Shown here one piece after another: positions 1 through 9,274 of a DNA stretch of 64,000 nucleotides (within the stretch, counting starts at the first letter, position 1; every line of letters starts with the position of its first letter). The translations under genes were made by a program, and so were the position numbers. The DNA comes from Telmatobacter sp. DSM 110680 (GTDB taxonomy: Bacteria; Acidobacteriota; Terriglobia; Terriglobales; Acidobacteriaceae): NCBI RefSeq assembly GCF_039994875.1, contig NZ_CP121196.1:2108001-2172000 (forward strand). The letters are read 5' to 3'. The notes beneath the pieces were generated by a model that was not told the DNA's origin, made no database searches, and was given only the letters and a program-made list of their open reading frames with translations.

Positions 1-108
1 GAGGTTGTCCTCGACGAAGTCGCGAGCGGTCCTGCGAACGAGAAGTTCGTCCTCGCTAAAACTGGCATCGAGATGAAGAAAGTCAACACCCTGAAATTTA
101 AAACCCAT
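1..108 (-). CDS. acyl-CoA dehydrogenase, N-terminal fragment (cut by window edge)
   Basis: Reading the minus strand from the ATG at 108 gives 36 codons without a stop, running off the left edge. The peptide begins MGFKFQGVDFLHLDAS and continues into FSEDELLVRRTARDFVEDNL, which matches the first helices of acyl-CoA dehydrogenases (a short N-terminal stretch, then the E-x-x-x-V-R-x-T-x-R-x-F pattern). The style is closest to glutaryl-CoA dehydrogenase, an FAD enzyme that oxidises and decarboxylates glutaryl-CoA in lysine/tryptophan breakdown. An AAGGTG element lies just upstream of the ATG. It lies downstream of the esterase on the same strand, about 130 bp away. Family assignment is good; the exact substrate cannot be told from 36 residues. 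Confidence 0.72.
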   Translation of the reverse strand, partial: MGFKFQGVDFLHLDASFSEDELLVRRTARDFVEDNL

Positions 109-237
109 GATTGCACCTTGCCCATTCTGTGTTGCCCAAACCTGCAAGGCTAGCAGATGCGCCCTCGAACATTCCACTGCTTTGCCCCGTTGACCAGTTT
201 TCGTTTTGACGTCAACGACAGAACGACTTTGCGTTAG

Positions 238-2073
238 CTATTGGGCTGGGGAGACGTCGCAGGTTCCTTTGAACTCGCTGGCCACCGCTGCTGTAGAAGG
301 GGCATCTTCAAGCCTGCTGATGGCGCCGACCTCCGCGCTATTGAGCGAACGCCGGTAGATACGCACCTCACTTACATCGCCGTTAAAGAAGAGGCCGTCA
401 TCCCGTTGCGCACCGATAAGAATTGGTCCAGAGCTTGAACCCCAGGATCCGAGGTCGTGAACAGTCTGGACTTCGTGCCCGTTGACATAAAGGTGCAACT
501 CTCCGAGCGTCTGGTCAAAGACGGCTGCGGTGTGCGACCACTTGTCGACGGGAAGCCCGTCGCCATCGACCCAGTAGTCAGTCCAGCGCGTGCCGAAGAT
601 TGTTGCGCCCCACTGCGAGGCTGGGTTCGGACCGAAACCAAGGCGCCACTGTGAACCCCATCTTGGTCCAACCTGCGAAACCCATGCTGTATAAGAAGCG
701 GGTTTGTGCGGCCGCACCCACGCGGTCACAGAGGTTGAACCCGCATTGTCATAATCGGAGTTCTTCGGTATCTCGATGGATGCGCCGTCTCCGCTGAATC
801 GATAAGCCATGTTCTCGCGCCCGCGACGGTCTGGAGCCAGCTCCGCTCCATGAATCACAGCCGCTGAGGCTGGGTGGCACAGGTCGACGGCAGATCCGTG
901 GAGAGGTAAATCGGCAACCAGCCCGGTCTTGAGGTCCACGTCGGACCCGTAATTATTGCCCGTCACGTTCGGTCCAGCGAAGCCCGGAAGAGCGCGGAGC
1001 CGAGCCACGTCCTCCTTACGGCCACGGGCCTCGAGAGACGCGAGCAGGTTCTGACGTTCCACGGGATCAAAGCGGAAGTCGTCGGAATACTCCGTTCGCA
1101 GTCGCTGCCATGCCGCGATCAGATCGTCGCGCTCATGCGTTGCGAGCGCGTCCTGCATCGGAAGTGCCACAGAGTATCGCGGAAGCACATCATCGTCAAA
1201 CGTCGAGCCAAAACGTCTCACCCATGCGTGACGGCGGCGCTGCGCCTCGCTCAAGTAGCGAGCGGGGCCGTAGGAAAGGTGAGGATCGGGTCCACCCAGG
1301 AGTTCTAGTCCGCGATAGTAGGCGCGCAAGCCCACCGAGCCGTGAGTCTCGCTTGGAAAAACTTCGTAGCGATAGTCCAGATTGGCGTTTGCGCTCATCT
1401 CAAAGGTCTTTGCAAAGCGCATCGCGCCCACAGCAATATCGGCTTCTTCATCGCCGCCGGCGCCCAGAAAGACAAAGCGCGGCGAAGATGCCGGATTGGC
1501 GATGGCACGTCCGAGCAGCGCGACAAAGCGATCATCGAGACCAAAGCTCGGGCTCAGCGCGATGTTCGCCTGGAACAAGTCAGGCCGGCGGATGAATGCA
1601 TACAGCGAGAACATGCCGCCATTCGAGTGGCCCGCAAGAATGTGGTATTTCCCAATGGGGTACTCCGCGGCAAGCTGGGGGATCAATTCGTCGGCGATGA
1701 AGGAAAGAAATTGGTCCGCTGGACCATGGGTAAATTCTCCGCCGTTGAAGCTGGGCGTGAAGTCGCGTCCGCGATCGGTGTTTACAATTCCTGCCACGAC
1801 CATTGGCGGAAGGCGCCCGTTGGAAACGAGATGGTCGACAATGACGGCTACCTTGGTGAACGTCCATTCGCCGTCAAGCACGACAAGCAGCGGCATATTG
1901 GGCTTTGTCTGATGGGGAACAGAGATGAGGATGTCGCGCTTTTCACCGAGGATCTTCGATTGCAGGACCTCATGTTTGCCGACTGTCAGGTTGAAGTCCT
2001 GTGCTACAAGTGGCAGGGCAATGACGAAGCATAGAGCGGCGCAAAGTGCCCGCCAGCGGCGCGTTGAGTCCAT
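238..2073 (-). CDS. secreted esterase (alpha/beta hydrolase) with C-terminal LamG domain
   Basis: About 611 residues. I start at ATG 2073, where GGAG lies 6 nt upstream; an ATG-like longer frame reaches 2106. The N-terminus is a signal peptide (RRWRALCAALCFVIALPLVA). Residues ~25-270 form an alpha/beta hydrolase of the putative-esterase family (EstD/Fes-like): LLVVLDGEW near the start of the fold and the nucleophile elbow GHSNGG. Residues ~400-600 look like a LamG/concanavalin-A-like jelly roll (SVTAWVRP, LHLYVNGHEV, ILIGAQRDDGLFFNGDVSEVRIYRRSL), normally a carbohydrate or ligand binding module. Likely an extracytoplasmic esterase acting on an acylated glycan, peptide or siderophore. The substrate is unknown. 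The esterase-plus-LamG combination is unusual but the frame is continuous. Confidence 0.82.
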   Translation of the reverse strand: MDSTRRWRALCAALCFVIALPLVAQDFNLTVGKHEVLQSKILGEKRDILISVPHQTKPNMPLLVVLDGEWTFTKVAVIVDHLVSNGRLPPMVVAGIVNTDRGRDFTPSFNGGEFTHGPADQFLSFIADELIPQLAAEYPIGKYHILAGHSNGGMFSLYAFIRRPDLFQANIALSPSFGLDDRFVALLGRAIANPASSPRFVFLGAGGDEEADIAVGAMRFAKTFEMSANANLDYRYEVFPSETHGSVGLRAYYRGLELLGGPDPHLSYGPARYLSEAQRRRHAWVRRFGSTFDDDVLPRYSVALPMQDALATHERDDLIAAWQRLRTEYSDDFRFDPVERQNLLASLEARGRKEDVARLRALPGFAGPNVTGNNYGSDVDLKTGLVADLPLHGSAVDLCHPASAAVIHGAELAPDRRGRENMAYRFSGDGASIEIPKNSDYDNAGSTSVTAWVRPHKPASYTAWVSQVGPRWGSQWRLGFGPNPASQWGATIFGTRWTDYWVDGDGLPVDKWSHTAAVFDQTLGELHLYVNGHEVQTVHDLGSWGSSSGPILIGAQRDDGLFFNGDVSEVRIYRRSLNSAEVGAISRLEDAPSTAAVASEFKGTCDVSPAQ

Positions 2074-2171
2074 TTGCATCTCCGGAGTGAAGCGCTTGAC
2101 CGGCAAGTATAAAGCGATTCAGTCTATGGACGCAGTGAGATCGCAGTTTGATGCTTTGGAGAAAAGATCGA

Positions 2172-3242
2172 TCAAGCGGCGGCTTTGAGGCGGGAGTCGA
2201 GCAGAAACATTAGTTCCACCTCTTCCTGGCGGAGAGCGTGCGGGCGCTTCGAGGCTTTCCTGCCCACCGATTCAAGGGTCTTAAGTAGTTCGCCGGCGGA
2301 GTAGCACTCGAGCACAGCGGGATGGACGTAACACTTGCGGCAGACGGCGGGAGTGTTGCCGAGTTTTTCGGCGACGTTCTTGATGGCTTGCACGATGTTT
2401 CGTTTGGCCTCCGTCTGGGACTGGAAGGCTTCAAATTCGCGAAGGGCGAGGCAGGCGAGGACGGTTCCGGCCCACGTACGAAAATCCTTGGCAGTGAACT
2501 GCTGCTTGGTAATGTTGTGGAGATATTCGTTCACGTCGGATGAGTCGACGGCGTGGAGAGATTCGTCTCCATCGACATACTGAAAAAGCTCGTAGCCAGG
2601 TAGATCGAGGCACCGCTTCACGATTCTCGCGAGTCGGCGATCATTCAGATCGATGGAATGACGCTTGCCGCTCTTGCCTTGAAATTTGAAGCGCACAGTA
2701 GCGCCTTCTACATCAACGTGCTTGTTGCGCATGGTGGTGAGGCCGTAAGAGTGATTCTCTTTGGCGTACTCCGCGTTGCCGACCCGGATGAACGTCGTTT
2801 CAAGAAGACGGACGATGGTGGCGAGTATTTTTTCGCGCGGCAGGCCGGGACGTGCGAGATCTTTTTCAACGCGTTCGCGAATGACGGGCAGGGTTTCGCC
2901 GAAGAGCTTCATGCGCTCGTATTTATTTTCGTCACGCACTTCGCGCCAGCGCGGATGATAGCGGCTCTGCTTACGGCCACGGGCATCGCGGCCTGTTGCC
3001 TGCAGGTGCCCGTTGGCGCGGGGACAAATCCATACGTTCGTCCATGCAGGAGGGATGACGAGGGACTTGATGCGCGCCAGTTCTTCTTTATTGCGAATTG
3101 GCTTTCCGTCGGGGTCGAAGTACTGGAAGTTTTTGCCGCGGCGTTTTCGGGTGATGCCGGGTTTCGAATCGGAGACGTAACGAAGGCCGGCTAAGCGGGA
3201 GGATTCGATTGGATCAAGGATGATTTCGGATGTAGACGACAT
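2172..3242 (-). CDS. DNA topoisomerase IB
   Basis: A poxvirus/bacterial-type topoisomerase IB that relaxes both positive and negative supercoils through a 3'-phosphotyrosine intermediate. About 356 residues from ATG 3242; an in-frame TTG at 3275 would add 11 residues and neither has an ideal ribosome site. The N-terminal DNA-clamp domain carries NFQYFDPDGKPI and IPPAWTNVWICP. The catalytic pieces are visible in order: FIRVGNAEYAKENHSYGLTT with the first arginine, KFQGKSGKRH with the lysine, DFRTWAGT with the second arginine, and CRKCYVHPAV with the nucleophilic tyrosine. Such enzymes are common in soil bacteria as single accessory genes. No operon partner is evident. Confidence 0.93.
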   Translation of the reverse strand: MSSTSEIILDPIESSRLAGLRYVSDSKPGITRKRRGKNFQYFDPDGKPIRNKEELARIKSLVIPPAWTNVWICPRANGHLQATGRDARGRKQSRYHPRWREVRDENKYERMKLFGETLPVIRERVEKDLARPGLPREKILATIVRLLETTFIRVGNAEYAKENHSYGLTTMRNKHVDVEGATVRFKFQGKSGKRHSIDLNDRRLARIVKRCLDLPGYELFQYVDGDESLHAVDSSDVNEYLHNITKQQFTAKDFRTWAGTVLACLALREFEAFQSQTEAKRNIVQAIKNVAEKLGNTPAVCRKCYVHPAVLECYSAGELLKTLESVGRKASKRPHALRQEEVELMFLLDSRLKAAA

Positions 3243-3333
3243 GGCCCCTGCATTCGACCGGCGAAGCTTGATCAAACTCTGAAAGTCTTGGATGCGAGAA
3301 GCGGGGCGGGCGGCTGAAGAGAGAGCAAAAAGA

Positions 3334-3398
3334 GCTTTGCTCCGCTTACCCTACGCACGAAATCGTCCGTGAGGTCTCAAACTGCTCCGCTCAGGACG
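3334..3398. repeat. diverged copy of intergenic palindromic repeat
   Basis: The segment has CTCCGCTTACCC near 3340 and CTGCTCCGCTCAGGA near 3383, with a central part that can fold. The same two blocks, in the same order and spacing class, occur at 41902-41971, so this looks like a decayed member of that dispersed family. It lies between the topoisomerase and phospholipase-like genes. Confidence 0.5.
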
Positions 3399-3471
3399 CG
3401 CTGGACGTAGAGAGCTGAGTTCTGAAGACGGTCATGGACATGTTCTCGGGCTGGCGGATATGGCGTAGATA

Positions 3472-4863
3472 CTATTGGTCCGCACCTTGATTGTCGCCGT
3501 AGGTGGGGAAGGGCTCGGGAGAGGTGCTGGTGGGCATCGTCGCCAGGATGGTTAAGTCGGCGAGGACCTGTTTCCACTGGTCGGGATTTTTTTTGGTGGT
3601 GATCGGGAGATCGAGGTCAGAGTAGTACTTCTGAATATCTTCCTTGATGCCGGGAGGAATCGGCTGTTTGGGATCGCGCACTAACTGGTGGAGAAGACTG
3701 GCGTAGGTGGAGTCGGTGAGAGAGTAGCCGCCCGGCTGAACCACGCGGCCGGTGTCGAGGTCGCGATTGGGCAAGGGATGGCGGGGATCGCGAGCCTGGG
3801 GCGACGTGTCGTTGGGATGGGTGAGACTGCCGAGCGGTGGAATCGGACCTCTGTACCGCGCTGCCTCGGGAGTGAAGCGCAGGAGGATGCGGCGCAAAGC
3901 GGTGGTGGAGACGGCCACGCTGTGCGCGTAATCCGCTTCGGTCTGTTCCGTAGGACCCTTGACGGCGACGAGCGTAAGCGGACCGATCTTGGGGAGGATG
4001 AACAGGAATCCGGCGAGCAGGTAGGTTCCAATTCCGGCCTTATGGCGATACTGCTGCCAGTGGTTGTCCTGAGCGACTTCGGCGGCTTCCTTCTCGAGTT
4101 CGATGACATCGGGCGAGGTGGGGTCGGGCGGTTCGTGGCGGCGATGCAGAAGGGTGACAGCATAAGCGATGCGCGGGATGAATGTGTGCACGGCAAAACG
4201 GTATCCACGCACATTAACGCCGCGGCGACCGGAGAAGGTTTCGGAAAGTCCGTAGGTCTGGTAGTAGGCGAGTGCAAGCTGGCGCATCGAGACCGCGAGG
4301 CCGATATGGCGCATGAAGCGCAGGGGAGCAATGCGGTGATGTGCGATCTCATTGATGTCAAACGCGAACTCCGTCTGGACGTGCTGGTGTTCGCCTTCCG
4401 CGTAACTCACGGAAGAGCCGTATTTCGCACGAAGCTTGGGGAACTCAATGGGGACGGCGACGTTGGTGGCTTCAGCGTGACCGATGGAGTCGCCAATGTA
4501 GTGGGAAAGCGCGCCGATGGCGAAGGCCAGTTCGTTGGGATCGTGCGCGTTACGAAAGAGGCTCACGACGAAGTCCCCGGAGCGCACATAGTGAGTGAGG
4601 TTGGAGAAGTTTGCGTCGCCGAAAGGATAGTAGCCAATGTCCTGAATGACGCAACCCCCATAAGCGTAGGCGCGTGCCTGATCGAGCTGAGCCGGGGTGA
4701 GGTTGGGATAGCGGCTGAGCAGCAGGGGGACGATGGAGTCTTTCCATGTGAGATCGATGAGCTGCTCGTGGGTTAGGAGAGAGTAGGCGAAGTCGGCACG
4801 CGGACTTAGGGCGATGAAGAGGATCGCCAGCAGTGCCCAGATTCCGGAAAGCCTTCGTTTCAT
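3472..4863 (-). CDS. zinc-dependent phospholipase C-like exported protein
   Basis: 463 residues starting at ATG 4863, with AGGAG 5 nt upstream; the open frame extends upstream but that part has no signal sequence. The N-terminus (MKRRLSGIWALLAILFIAL) is a signal peptide. The core (~25-230) has the all-helical layout of the zinc-dependent phospholipase C / S1-P1 nuclease group: YSLLTHEQLI, YGGCVIQDIGYYPFGD, NLTHYVRSGDFV, and the metal-binding GALSHYIGDSIGHAEATN. A second hydrophobic stretch at ~290-315 (IGTYLLAGFLFILPKIGPLTLVA) could be a membrane segment, so the protein may be membrane-anchored. The C-terminal ~150 residues are proline-rich and unrecognised. Phospholipid hydrolysis is inferred from the family; the enzyme activity is unproven for these long acidobacterial forms. 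Confidence 0.75.
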   Translation of the reverse strand: MKRRLSGIWALLAILFIALSPRADFAYSLLTHEQLIDLTWKDSIVPLLLSRYPNLTPAQLDQARAYAYGGCVIQDIGYYPFGDANFSNLTHYVRSGDFVVSLFRNAHDPNELAFAIGALSHYIGDSIGHAEATNVAVPIEFPKLRAKYGSSVSYAEGEHQHVQTEFAFDINEIAHHRIAPLRFMRHIGLAVSMRQLALAYYQTYGLSETFSGRRGVNVRGYRFAVHTFIPRIAYAVTLLHRRHEPPDPTSPDVIELEKEAAEVAQDNHWQQYRHKAGIGTYLLAGFLFILPKIGPLTLVAVKGPTEQTEADYAHSVAVSTTALRRILLRFTPEAARYRGPIPPLGSLTHPNDTSPQARDPRHPLPNRDLDTGRVVQPGGYSLTDSTYASLLHQLVRDPKQPIPPGIKEDIQKYYSDLDLPITTKKNPDQWKQVLADLTILATMPTSTSPEPFPTYGDNQGADQ

Positions 4864-4997
4864 TTTTCTCCTGGTTGTGAACCGCCTGCACGCTCGCACA
4901 TGGCCGACTGCGAAGGCGGTCTGATCAGCCCGGCAGCGCATTGCGTCATTGTATCGAGCAGGACGTCCGTGGTAGTTCAATTTGCGGCGAATGCAGC

Positions 4998-5831
4998 TTA
5001 CTCGATGAACTCGCGGACGAAGGGGTCCTGACTGGAGACGAGTTCGTGCAGGGAACCATCGAAGATTAGACGACCTTCGGCGAGCATGAGGAATGTCGTT
5101 TTCAAATCGGTCTGGCCCTTGGGAAGCGGGACCATGCGGTCTTCTGCGGGTTCGAAGCGGTGGCTGCACATGGTGAAGGCATCTTGCAGGCGATGCGTTA
5201 CGAGTACAGACGGCGTGTGATAGGCGTCGCGCTGTTTGACGATTAATTCGATGATGGTGGTGGAAGTGACGGGATCGAGGCCGCCGGTTGGAGAGTCGTA
5301 GAGAAGCAGATCGGGATTGTGAATAAGGGCGCGGGCGATGGCGACACGGCGCTTCATGCCGCCGGAAAGGCTTCCGGGATAGAGGCTGAAAGTTTGCTCA
5401 AGCCCGACGAAGCGAAGCTCCTCGCGAACGCGGACGTCAATCTCTTCGTCGGAGACTTCTTCTTGAATTAGTTGATAACCGACGTTGTCGCGCACAGTCA
5501 GGGAATCGAAGAGTGCACCTTCCTGAAAGACCATGCCGGTGCGCGTGCGCATGGCAAAGAGTTCGCGCTCGGGGATCTGCGAGATTTCCTTACCGAAGAG
5601 GTGGATAGATCCGGAGTCGGGTCGGAGCAATCCGTTGGCGAGTTTGAGCAGGACACTTTTGCCGACGCCTGCGGGTCCGAGAAGGATGCGGGTTTCATCC
5701 TGCGCGACGGAAAAGCTCACGTGCTGGAGGATGGGATTATCGAATGTGAGGGAGACGTTGCGAAACTCGAGCACCGGGCTGGGCTTGGTCGAGGGACTTT
5801 CGGCAATGGCGGCGGGGACGAGGTTTGTCAT
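4998..5831 (-). CDS. ABC transporter ATP-binding protein, MlaF-type, atypical Walker B
   Basis: 277 residues. This is the ATPase of a lipid/toluene-tolerance type ABC importer-exporter (Mla/Mkl/Ttg2 family). Walker A is LLGPAGVGKSVLLKL (~52-66), the signature is LSGGMKRRVAIARAL (~158-172), and the H-loop follows as VLVTHRL. The Walker B/D-loop reads LLLYDSPTGGLDP: the residue after the Walker B aspartate, normally the catalytic glutamate, is serine. I checked this codon in the DNA (TCT). Its ATG shares one base with the stop of the upstream permease gene (TGATG), so the two are translationally coupled. No MlaD substrate-binding subunit follows; the next gene is the phospholipase-like protein. 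Confidence 0.92.
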   Translation of the reverse strand: MTNLVPAAIAESPSTKPSPVLEFRNVSLTFDNPILQHVSFSVAQDETRILLGPAGVGKSVLLKLANGLLRPDSGSIHLFGKEISQIPERELFAMRTRTGMVFQEGALFDSLTVRDNVGYQLIQEEVSDEEIDVRVREELRFVGLEQTFSLYPGSLSGGMKRRVAIARALIHNPDLLLYDSPTGGLDPVTSTTIIELIVKQRDAYHTPSVLVTHRLQDAFTMCSHRFEPAEDRMVPLPKGQTDLKTTFLMLAEGRLIFDGSLHELVSSQDPFVREFIE

Positions 5832-6607
5832 CAGCCAAAGATGGTCAGCATGATCTGGGTTAGGAGGAAGTCCACGAAGATGATGAGCACTGACGATACG
5901 ACTACGGCCTTGATGGTGGAGCGACCGACGCCCTCGGTTCCACCGCTGGTGCGAAGACCGTAGAAGCAGCCGATGCTGGCGATGATGAATCCGGAGAAGA
6001 GCGGCTTGATGAGACCCTGCATGATGTCGCCAATGCGGAGGTACTCATAGGCCATGGAGAAGTACTGGGTCCCATTCTGGTGGTTCATGAAGACGGTGAC
6101 GGCAGCGCCACCGAGGATGCCAAAGAAATTGGCAACGATGGTGAGGAAGAAGAGCATGGTGACGCAGGCAAAGATACGAGGAGTGACGAGCTTGCGCATG
6201 GGATCTACGCCGAGTGCCCGCATGGCGTCAATCTGCTCGGTGACTACCATGGATCCGAGTTCACTGGCCATGGAGGAGGCGTTGCGTCCGGAGACCATGA
6301 TGCCGGTGAGGACGGGACCGAGTTCACGAATCATGGAGGTGCTGACGAAGCGTCCGGTGACGGCAGTAGCCCCAAACTGCGACAATGTAGCTGCAGACTG
6401 CAGGGCCAGCACGCCGCCGGTAAAAAAGCCGGAGAGCAGTACAATCGAGGCGGAACCAAACCCGATGACATCAGACTGCACGAGGAAATCAGGCCAATAG
6501 ATCGGCGGGCGAAAGAGATTCGTGGCGCCTCGCCAGGCGAACAGCGAATAGTCCTGCACCGTTCCCACTATGTTCTTGGCGGTATTCTCGATTGAAGGAA
6601 ATGCCAT
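5831..6607 (-). CDS. MlaE-type ABC transporter permease
   Basis: 258 residues, the usual length for MlaE/YrbE permeases of the lipid-trafficking ABC family. Five or so hydrophobic segments are visible. The conserved core is present: GFFTGGVLALQSAATLSQFGA, the RELGPVLTGIMVSGRNASSMASELGSM stretch including the coupling region, TEQIDAMRALGVDPMRKLVTPR, and the C-terminal GLRTSGGTEGVGRSTIKAVVVSSVLIIFVDFLLT. It is the first gene of a two-gene operon with the downstream ATPase (one-base overlap) and diverges from the trehalose genes. Likely moves phospholipids or hopanoid-type lipids between the membranes. A GG-type ribosome site is not obvious before ATG 6607. Confidence 0.93.
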   Translation of the reverse strand: MAFPSIENTAKNIVGTVQDYSLFAWRGATNLFRPPIYWPDFLVQSDVIGFGSASIVLLSGFFTGGVLALQSAATLSQFGATAVTGRFVSTSMIRELGPVLTGIMVSGRNASSMASELGSMVVTEQIDAMRALGVDPMRKLVTPRIFACVTMLFFLTIVANFFGILGGAAVTVFMNHQNGTQYFSMAYEYLRIGDIMQGLIKPLFSGFIIASIGCFYGLRTSGGTEGVGRSTIKAVVVSSVLIIFVDFLLTQIMLTIFG

Positions 6608-6881
6608 CAGATGGTTGCACCGTAAGTTAAACGATACGGGCTACTTGTCCTCTCTGCACAGAATAGCGCATTCGAGGTCGTTGCTTGCAGGGTAATCGAG
6701 ACGGTCAACGAAGCAAGAATTACACACCCCCAGCAGAGGGATTGCATCAAAAAATCTTGATGTCAATTCGGTAAGTTCCTGAATGGTTGATGCTTTGGTT
6801 GATTTTGTGGCGCATGACTTCGGCTGGAAGTTGTGCATCTAAGGATAGACGCGCTCATTGGATGTAACAGGGGGAAGTTGA

Positions 6882-9272
6882 ATGCATTCGTTTCGCTTGC
6901 GGTTGATTCTTGCGCTCATTGCAGGCGTTACTTTGCTCTCGGTGGCTTCGACCTACTTTGAGGTGCTAGAGCATAAGCATATTCTCCGTCAAGAACTTGA
7001 ATGGCGTTCAAGCTGGCTGGGAACGAGCCTTTCCCCGCAAGTGGAATCTGCGCTTGCTCAAGGAAATACCGGCGGACTGGCGGCGATTGCGGCCAATGCG
7101 AAGGCGCAGACCGGGGCGTTGGGAATTGGTATCTACGATCCGAAGGGGCAGCTGATTGCGTCCGCCGGGGTGCCGGAAGTATTTCAGGCGCTGGCACACT
7201 CTCCGTTTGAATCTCTGGCAAAGAAAACGCCCGTTGGATCGCTGGCGCAGACGCAGGTCGAGCGTGCGATCAAGAAAGGCTCTCAGATCAATGGGTTTGG
7301 ACACACCCGGAATACCCAGTGGCTTGAAGAGGCGTTCCCGCTGCACGACGGAAACCGGCTGGTGGGCGCGCTGGTGGTCCTGGTCGACTCGGGATATATC
7401 CGCGACGAGGGCTACGATCTCTGGCGCAGGAGCTTCTGGTGGATTCTGGCCACCGTGGTGCTGATTGTCACCGTGACATTCGGCATGGTGCGGTGGTTCC
7501 TGATGCGTCCATTGATGCGAGTTGCCGAACGTCTACGGCGCCTGCGCATGGGGCATTTCGAAAGAGGGCTTTCGTCGGGCTCAGCGGAGATGAGTATTTT
7601 CAGCCCGCTGGCGCGCGAAGTGGAGACGATGGCAGAGAGCCTGATTGCGGCTCGAGCGGCGGCCGCGGCAGAGGCTCGTCTGCGCGATGCCGGAGAGCAT
7701 TTCTGGACACCGGAGCGGCTTGCGGTACACATGAGGAACAAGGCGAGCGGGCGCATATTTGTGGTTTCAAATCGCGAGCCTTACATGCACGTGCGAGATG
7801 GACGTAAGACGATGTGCGTGGTTCCGCCGAGCGGATTGGTGACGGCGATTGAGCCGGTGTTGCGTGCCTGCGATGGTGTGTGGGTTGCGAGTGGAAGCGG
7901 GAATGCGGACCGCGAGAATGTGGATGAGTTTGATCGGCTGCGCGTGCCGCCGGACGATCCGAAGTACACGCTGCGGCGGGTATGGCTTTCCGCAGAGGAA
8001 GAGTCGCAATACTACGACGGGTTTGCGAATGAAGGTCTGTGGCCTCTTTGCCACATCGCGCATACGAGGCCGATTTTTCGGGCTTCAGACTACGAGGCAT
8101 ACAGGCGGGTCAACGAGCGGTTTGCAGCGGCACTTCTCGATGAGATGAAAGGCAGCGCGGAGCCGCTGGTGTTTGTCCAGGATTATCACTTCGCGCTGTT
8201 GCCGCGACTAATTAAGAACGCGCGACCGGATGCGCGTGTGGCGATTTTCTGGCATATTCCGTGGCCGAATCCGGAGGCGTTCGGGATCTGTCCGTGGCAG
8301 GCGCAGTTGCTGGACGGGCTGCTTGGAGCTGATCTGATCGGATTCCACATTCCTCTGCATTGCCACAATTTTCTTTCGACGGTGGACCGGGTGCTGGAGT
8401 CGCGTACCGATCGCGAGCACATGACGGCACGGCGCTTAGGCCACACCACAGCGATCAAGCCTTATCCGGTAAGTGTGGCGTTCAGTGGAGGCATGCCCTC
8501 TTCGCTGCGCGTGATGATGTCAGAGAAGGAAGAGGATCGCAGAGAAGAGCGGCGCGTGTTGCTGTCGGAGTTTGGCGTGCGCGCGGAGACGATTGCAGTT
8601 GGCGTTGACCGGCTGGATTATACGAAGGGAATCGTGGAGCGATTGCTGGCTATTGAGGAGCTGCTGGTGCAACATCCCTGGCACCGGGAGCGGCTAACCA
8701 TGGTGCAAATCGCCGCGCCCAGTCGAACGCGCATTCCAAGCTATGCAGATTTGCGCAGGCGAGTAGATGAAGAAGTACGACGCATCAACCACCGCTTCCA
8801 GACTTCGCGATGGAAGCCCGTGGTTCTGATCGATCGCCAATGCAATCACGAGGAAGTGAATCGCTGGTATCGCATCGCCGATGTTTGTCTGGTGACTTCG
8901 CTGCACGATGGTATGAATCTGGTGGCTAAGGAATATGTGGCGGCTCGCGATGATGAAGACGGTGTGCTGGTGTTGAGTAAATTTGCGGGCGCGGCGGTGG
9001 AGTTGCGCGACGCGCTGATCGTGAATCCTTATGATGTTGCAGAAGTGGGCGAGGCGATTCACCGCGGCCTCGACATGCCGCGCGAAGAGCGCAGAGTACG
9101 TATGCAGGAGATGCGCAAGCAGGTGATGGAACACAATATTTATCGCTGGGCAGCGATGATCCTCGGAGACTTGCGCGATGTTCGATTGGAGAGTCCGGAC
9201 GCCGCGGAAACCTATTCAGGATCTTCGGCGGAGACGGTGATCTCCATCGATCCCTACCGTAAAATGGCATAG
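6882..9272 (+). CDS. otsA: membrane-anchored trehalose-6-phosphate synthase with sensor/HAMP region (GT20)
   Basis: 796 residues against ~450-480 for stand-alone OtsA. Residues 7-25 are a membrane helix, ~28-180 an extracytoplasmic domain with a PAS/Cache-like strand set ([33 protein letters not shown]), ~186-207 a second helix, and ~208-265 a HAMP-like linker ([22 protein letters not shown]). From ~288 follows a glycosyltransferase family 20 domain: [23 protein letters not shown] and [15 protein letters not shown] are the sugar-nucleotide and acceptor signatures. The N-terminal loop reads [10 protein letters not shown] rather than the OtsA form; a REPY motif is also typical of glucosylglycerol-phosphate synthases, so the acceptor may differ from glucose-6-phosphate. 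GGGGGA precedes the ATG. The phosphatase gene begins 2 bp after its stop. Regulation of synthesis by an external signal is inferred from the domain order. Confidence 0.9.
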   Translation: MHSFRLRLILALIAGVTLLSVASTYFEVLEHKHILRQELEWRSSWLGTSLSPQVESALAQGNTGGLAAIAANAKAQTGALGIGIYDPKGQLIASAGVPEVFQALAHSPFESLAKKTPVGSLAQTQVERAIKKGSQINGFGHTRNTQWLEEAFPLHDGNRLVGALVVLVDSGYIRDEGYDLWRRSFWWILATVVLIVTVTFGMVRWFLMRPLMRVAERLRRLRMGHFERGLSSGSAEMSIFSPLAREVETMAESLIAARAAAAAEARLRDAGEHFWTPERLAVHMRNKASGRIFVVSNREPYMHVRDGRKTMCVVPPSGLVTAIEPVLRACDGVWVASGSGNADRENVDEFDRLRVPPDDPKYTLRRVWLSAEEESQYYDGFANEGLWPLCHIAHTRPIFRASDYEAYRRVNERFAAALLDEMKGSAEPLVFVQDYHFALLPRLIKNARPDARVAIFWHIPWPNPEAFGICPWQAQLLDGLLGADLIGFHIPLHCHNFLSTVDRVLESRTDREHMTARRLGHTTAIKPYPVSVAFSGGMPSSLRVMMSEKEEDRREERRVLLSEFGVRAETIAVGVDRLDYTKGIVERLLAIEELLVQHPWHRERLTMVQIAAPSRTRIPSYADLRRRVDEEVRRINHRFQTSRWKPVVLIDRQCNHEEVNRWYRIADVCLVTSLHDGMNLVAKEYVAARDDEDGVLVLSKFAGAAVELRDALIVNPYDVAEVGEAIHRGLDMPREERRVRMQEMRKQVMEHNIYRWAAMILGDLRDVRLESPDAAETYSGSSAETVISIDPYRKMA

Positions 9273-9274
9273 GA

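Noticed and set aside
3688..4776. 362-codon plus-strand open frame opposite the phospholipase-like gene
   Set aside because: Antisense shadow; low-complexity Gly/Glu/Arg content and no ribosome site.
6641..6838. 65-codon minus-strand open frame in the MlaE/otsA gap
   Set aside because: No ribosome site, no recognisable features, and it sits in the expected divergent promoter region.
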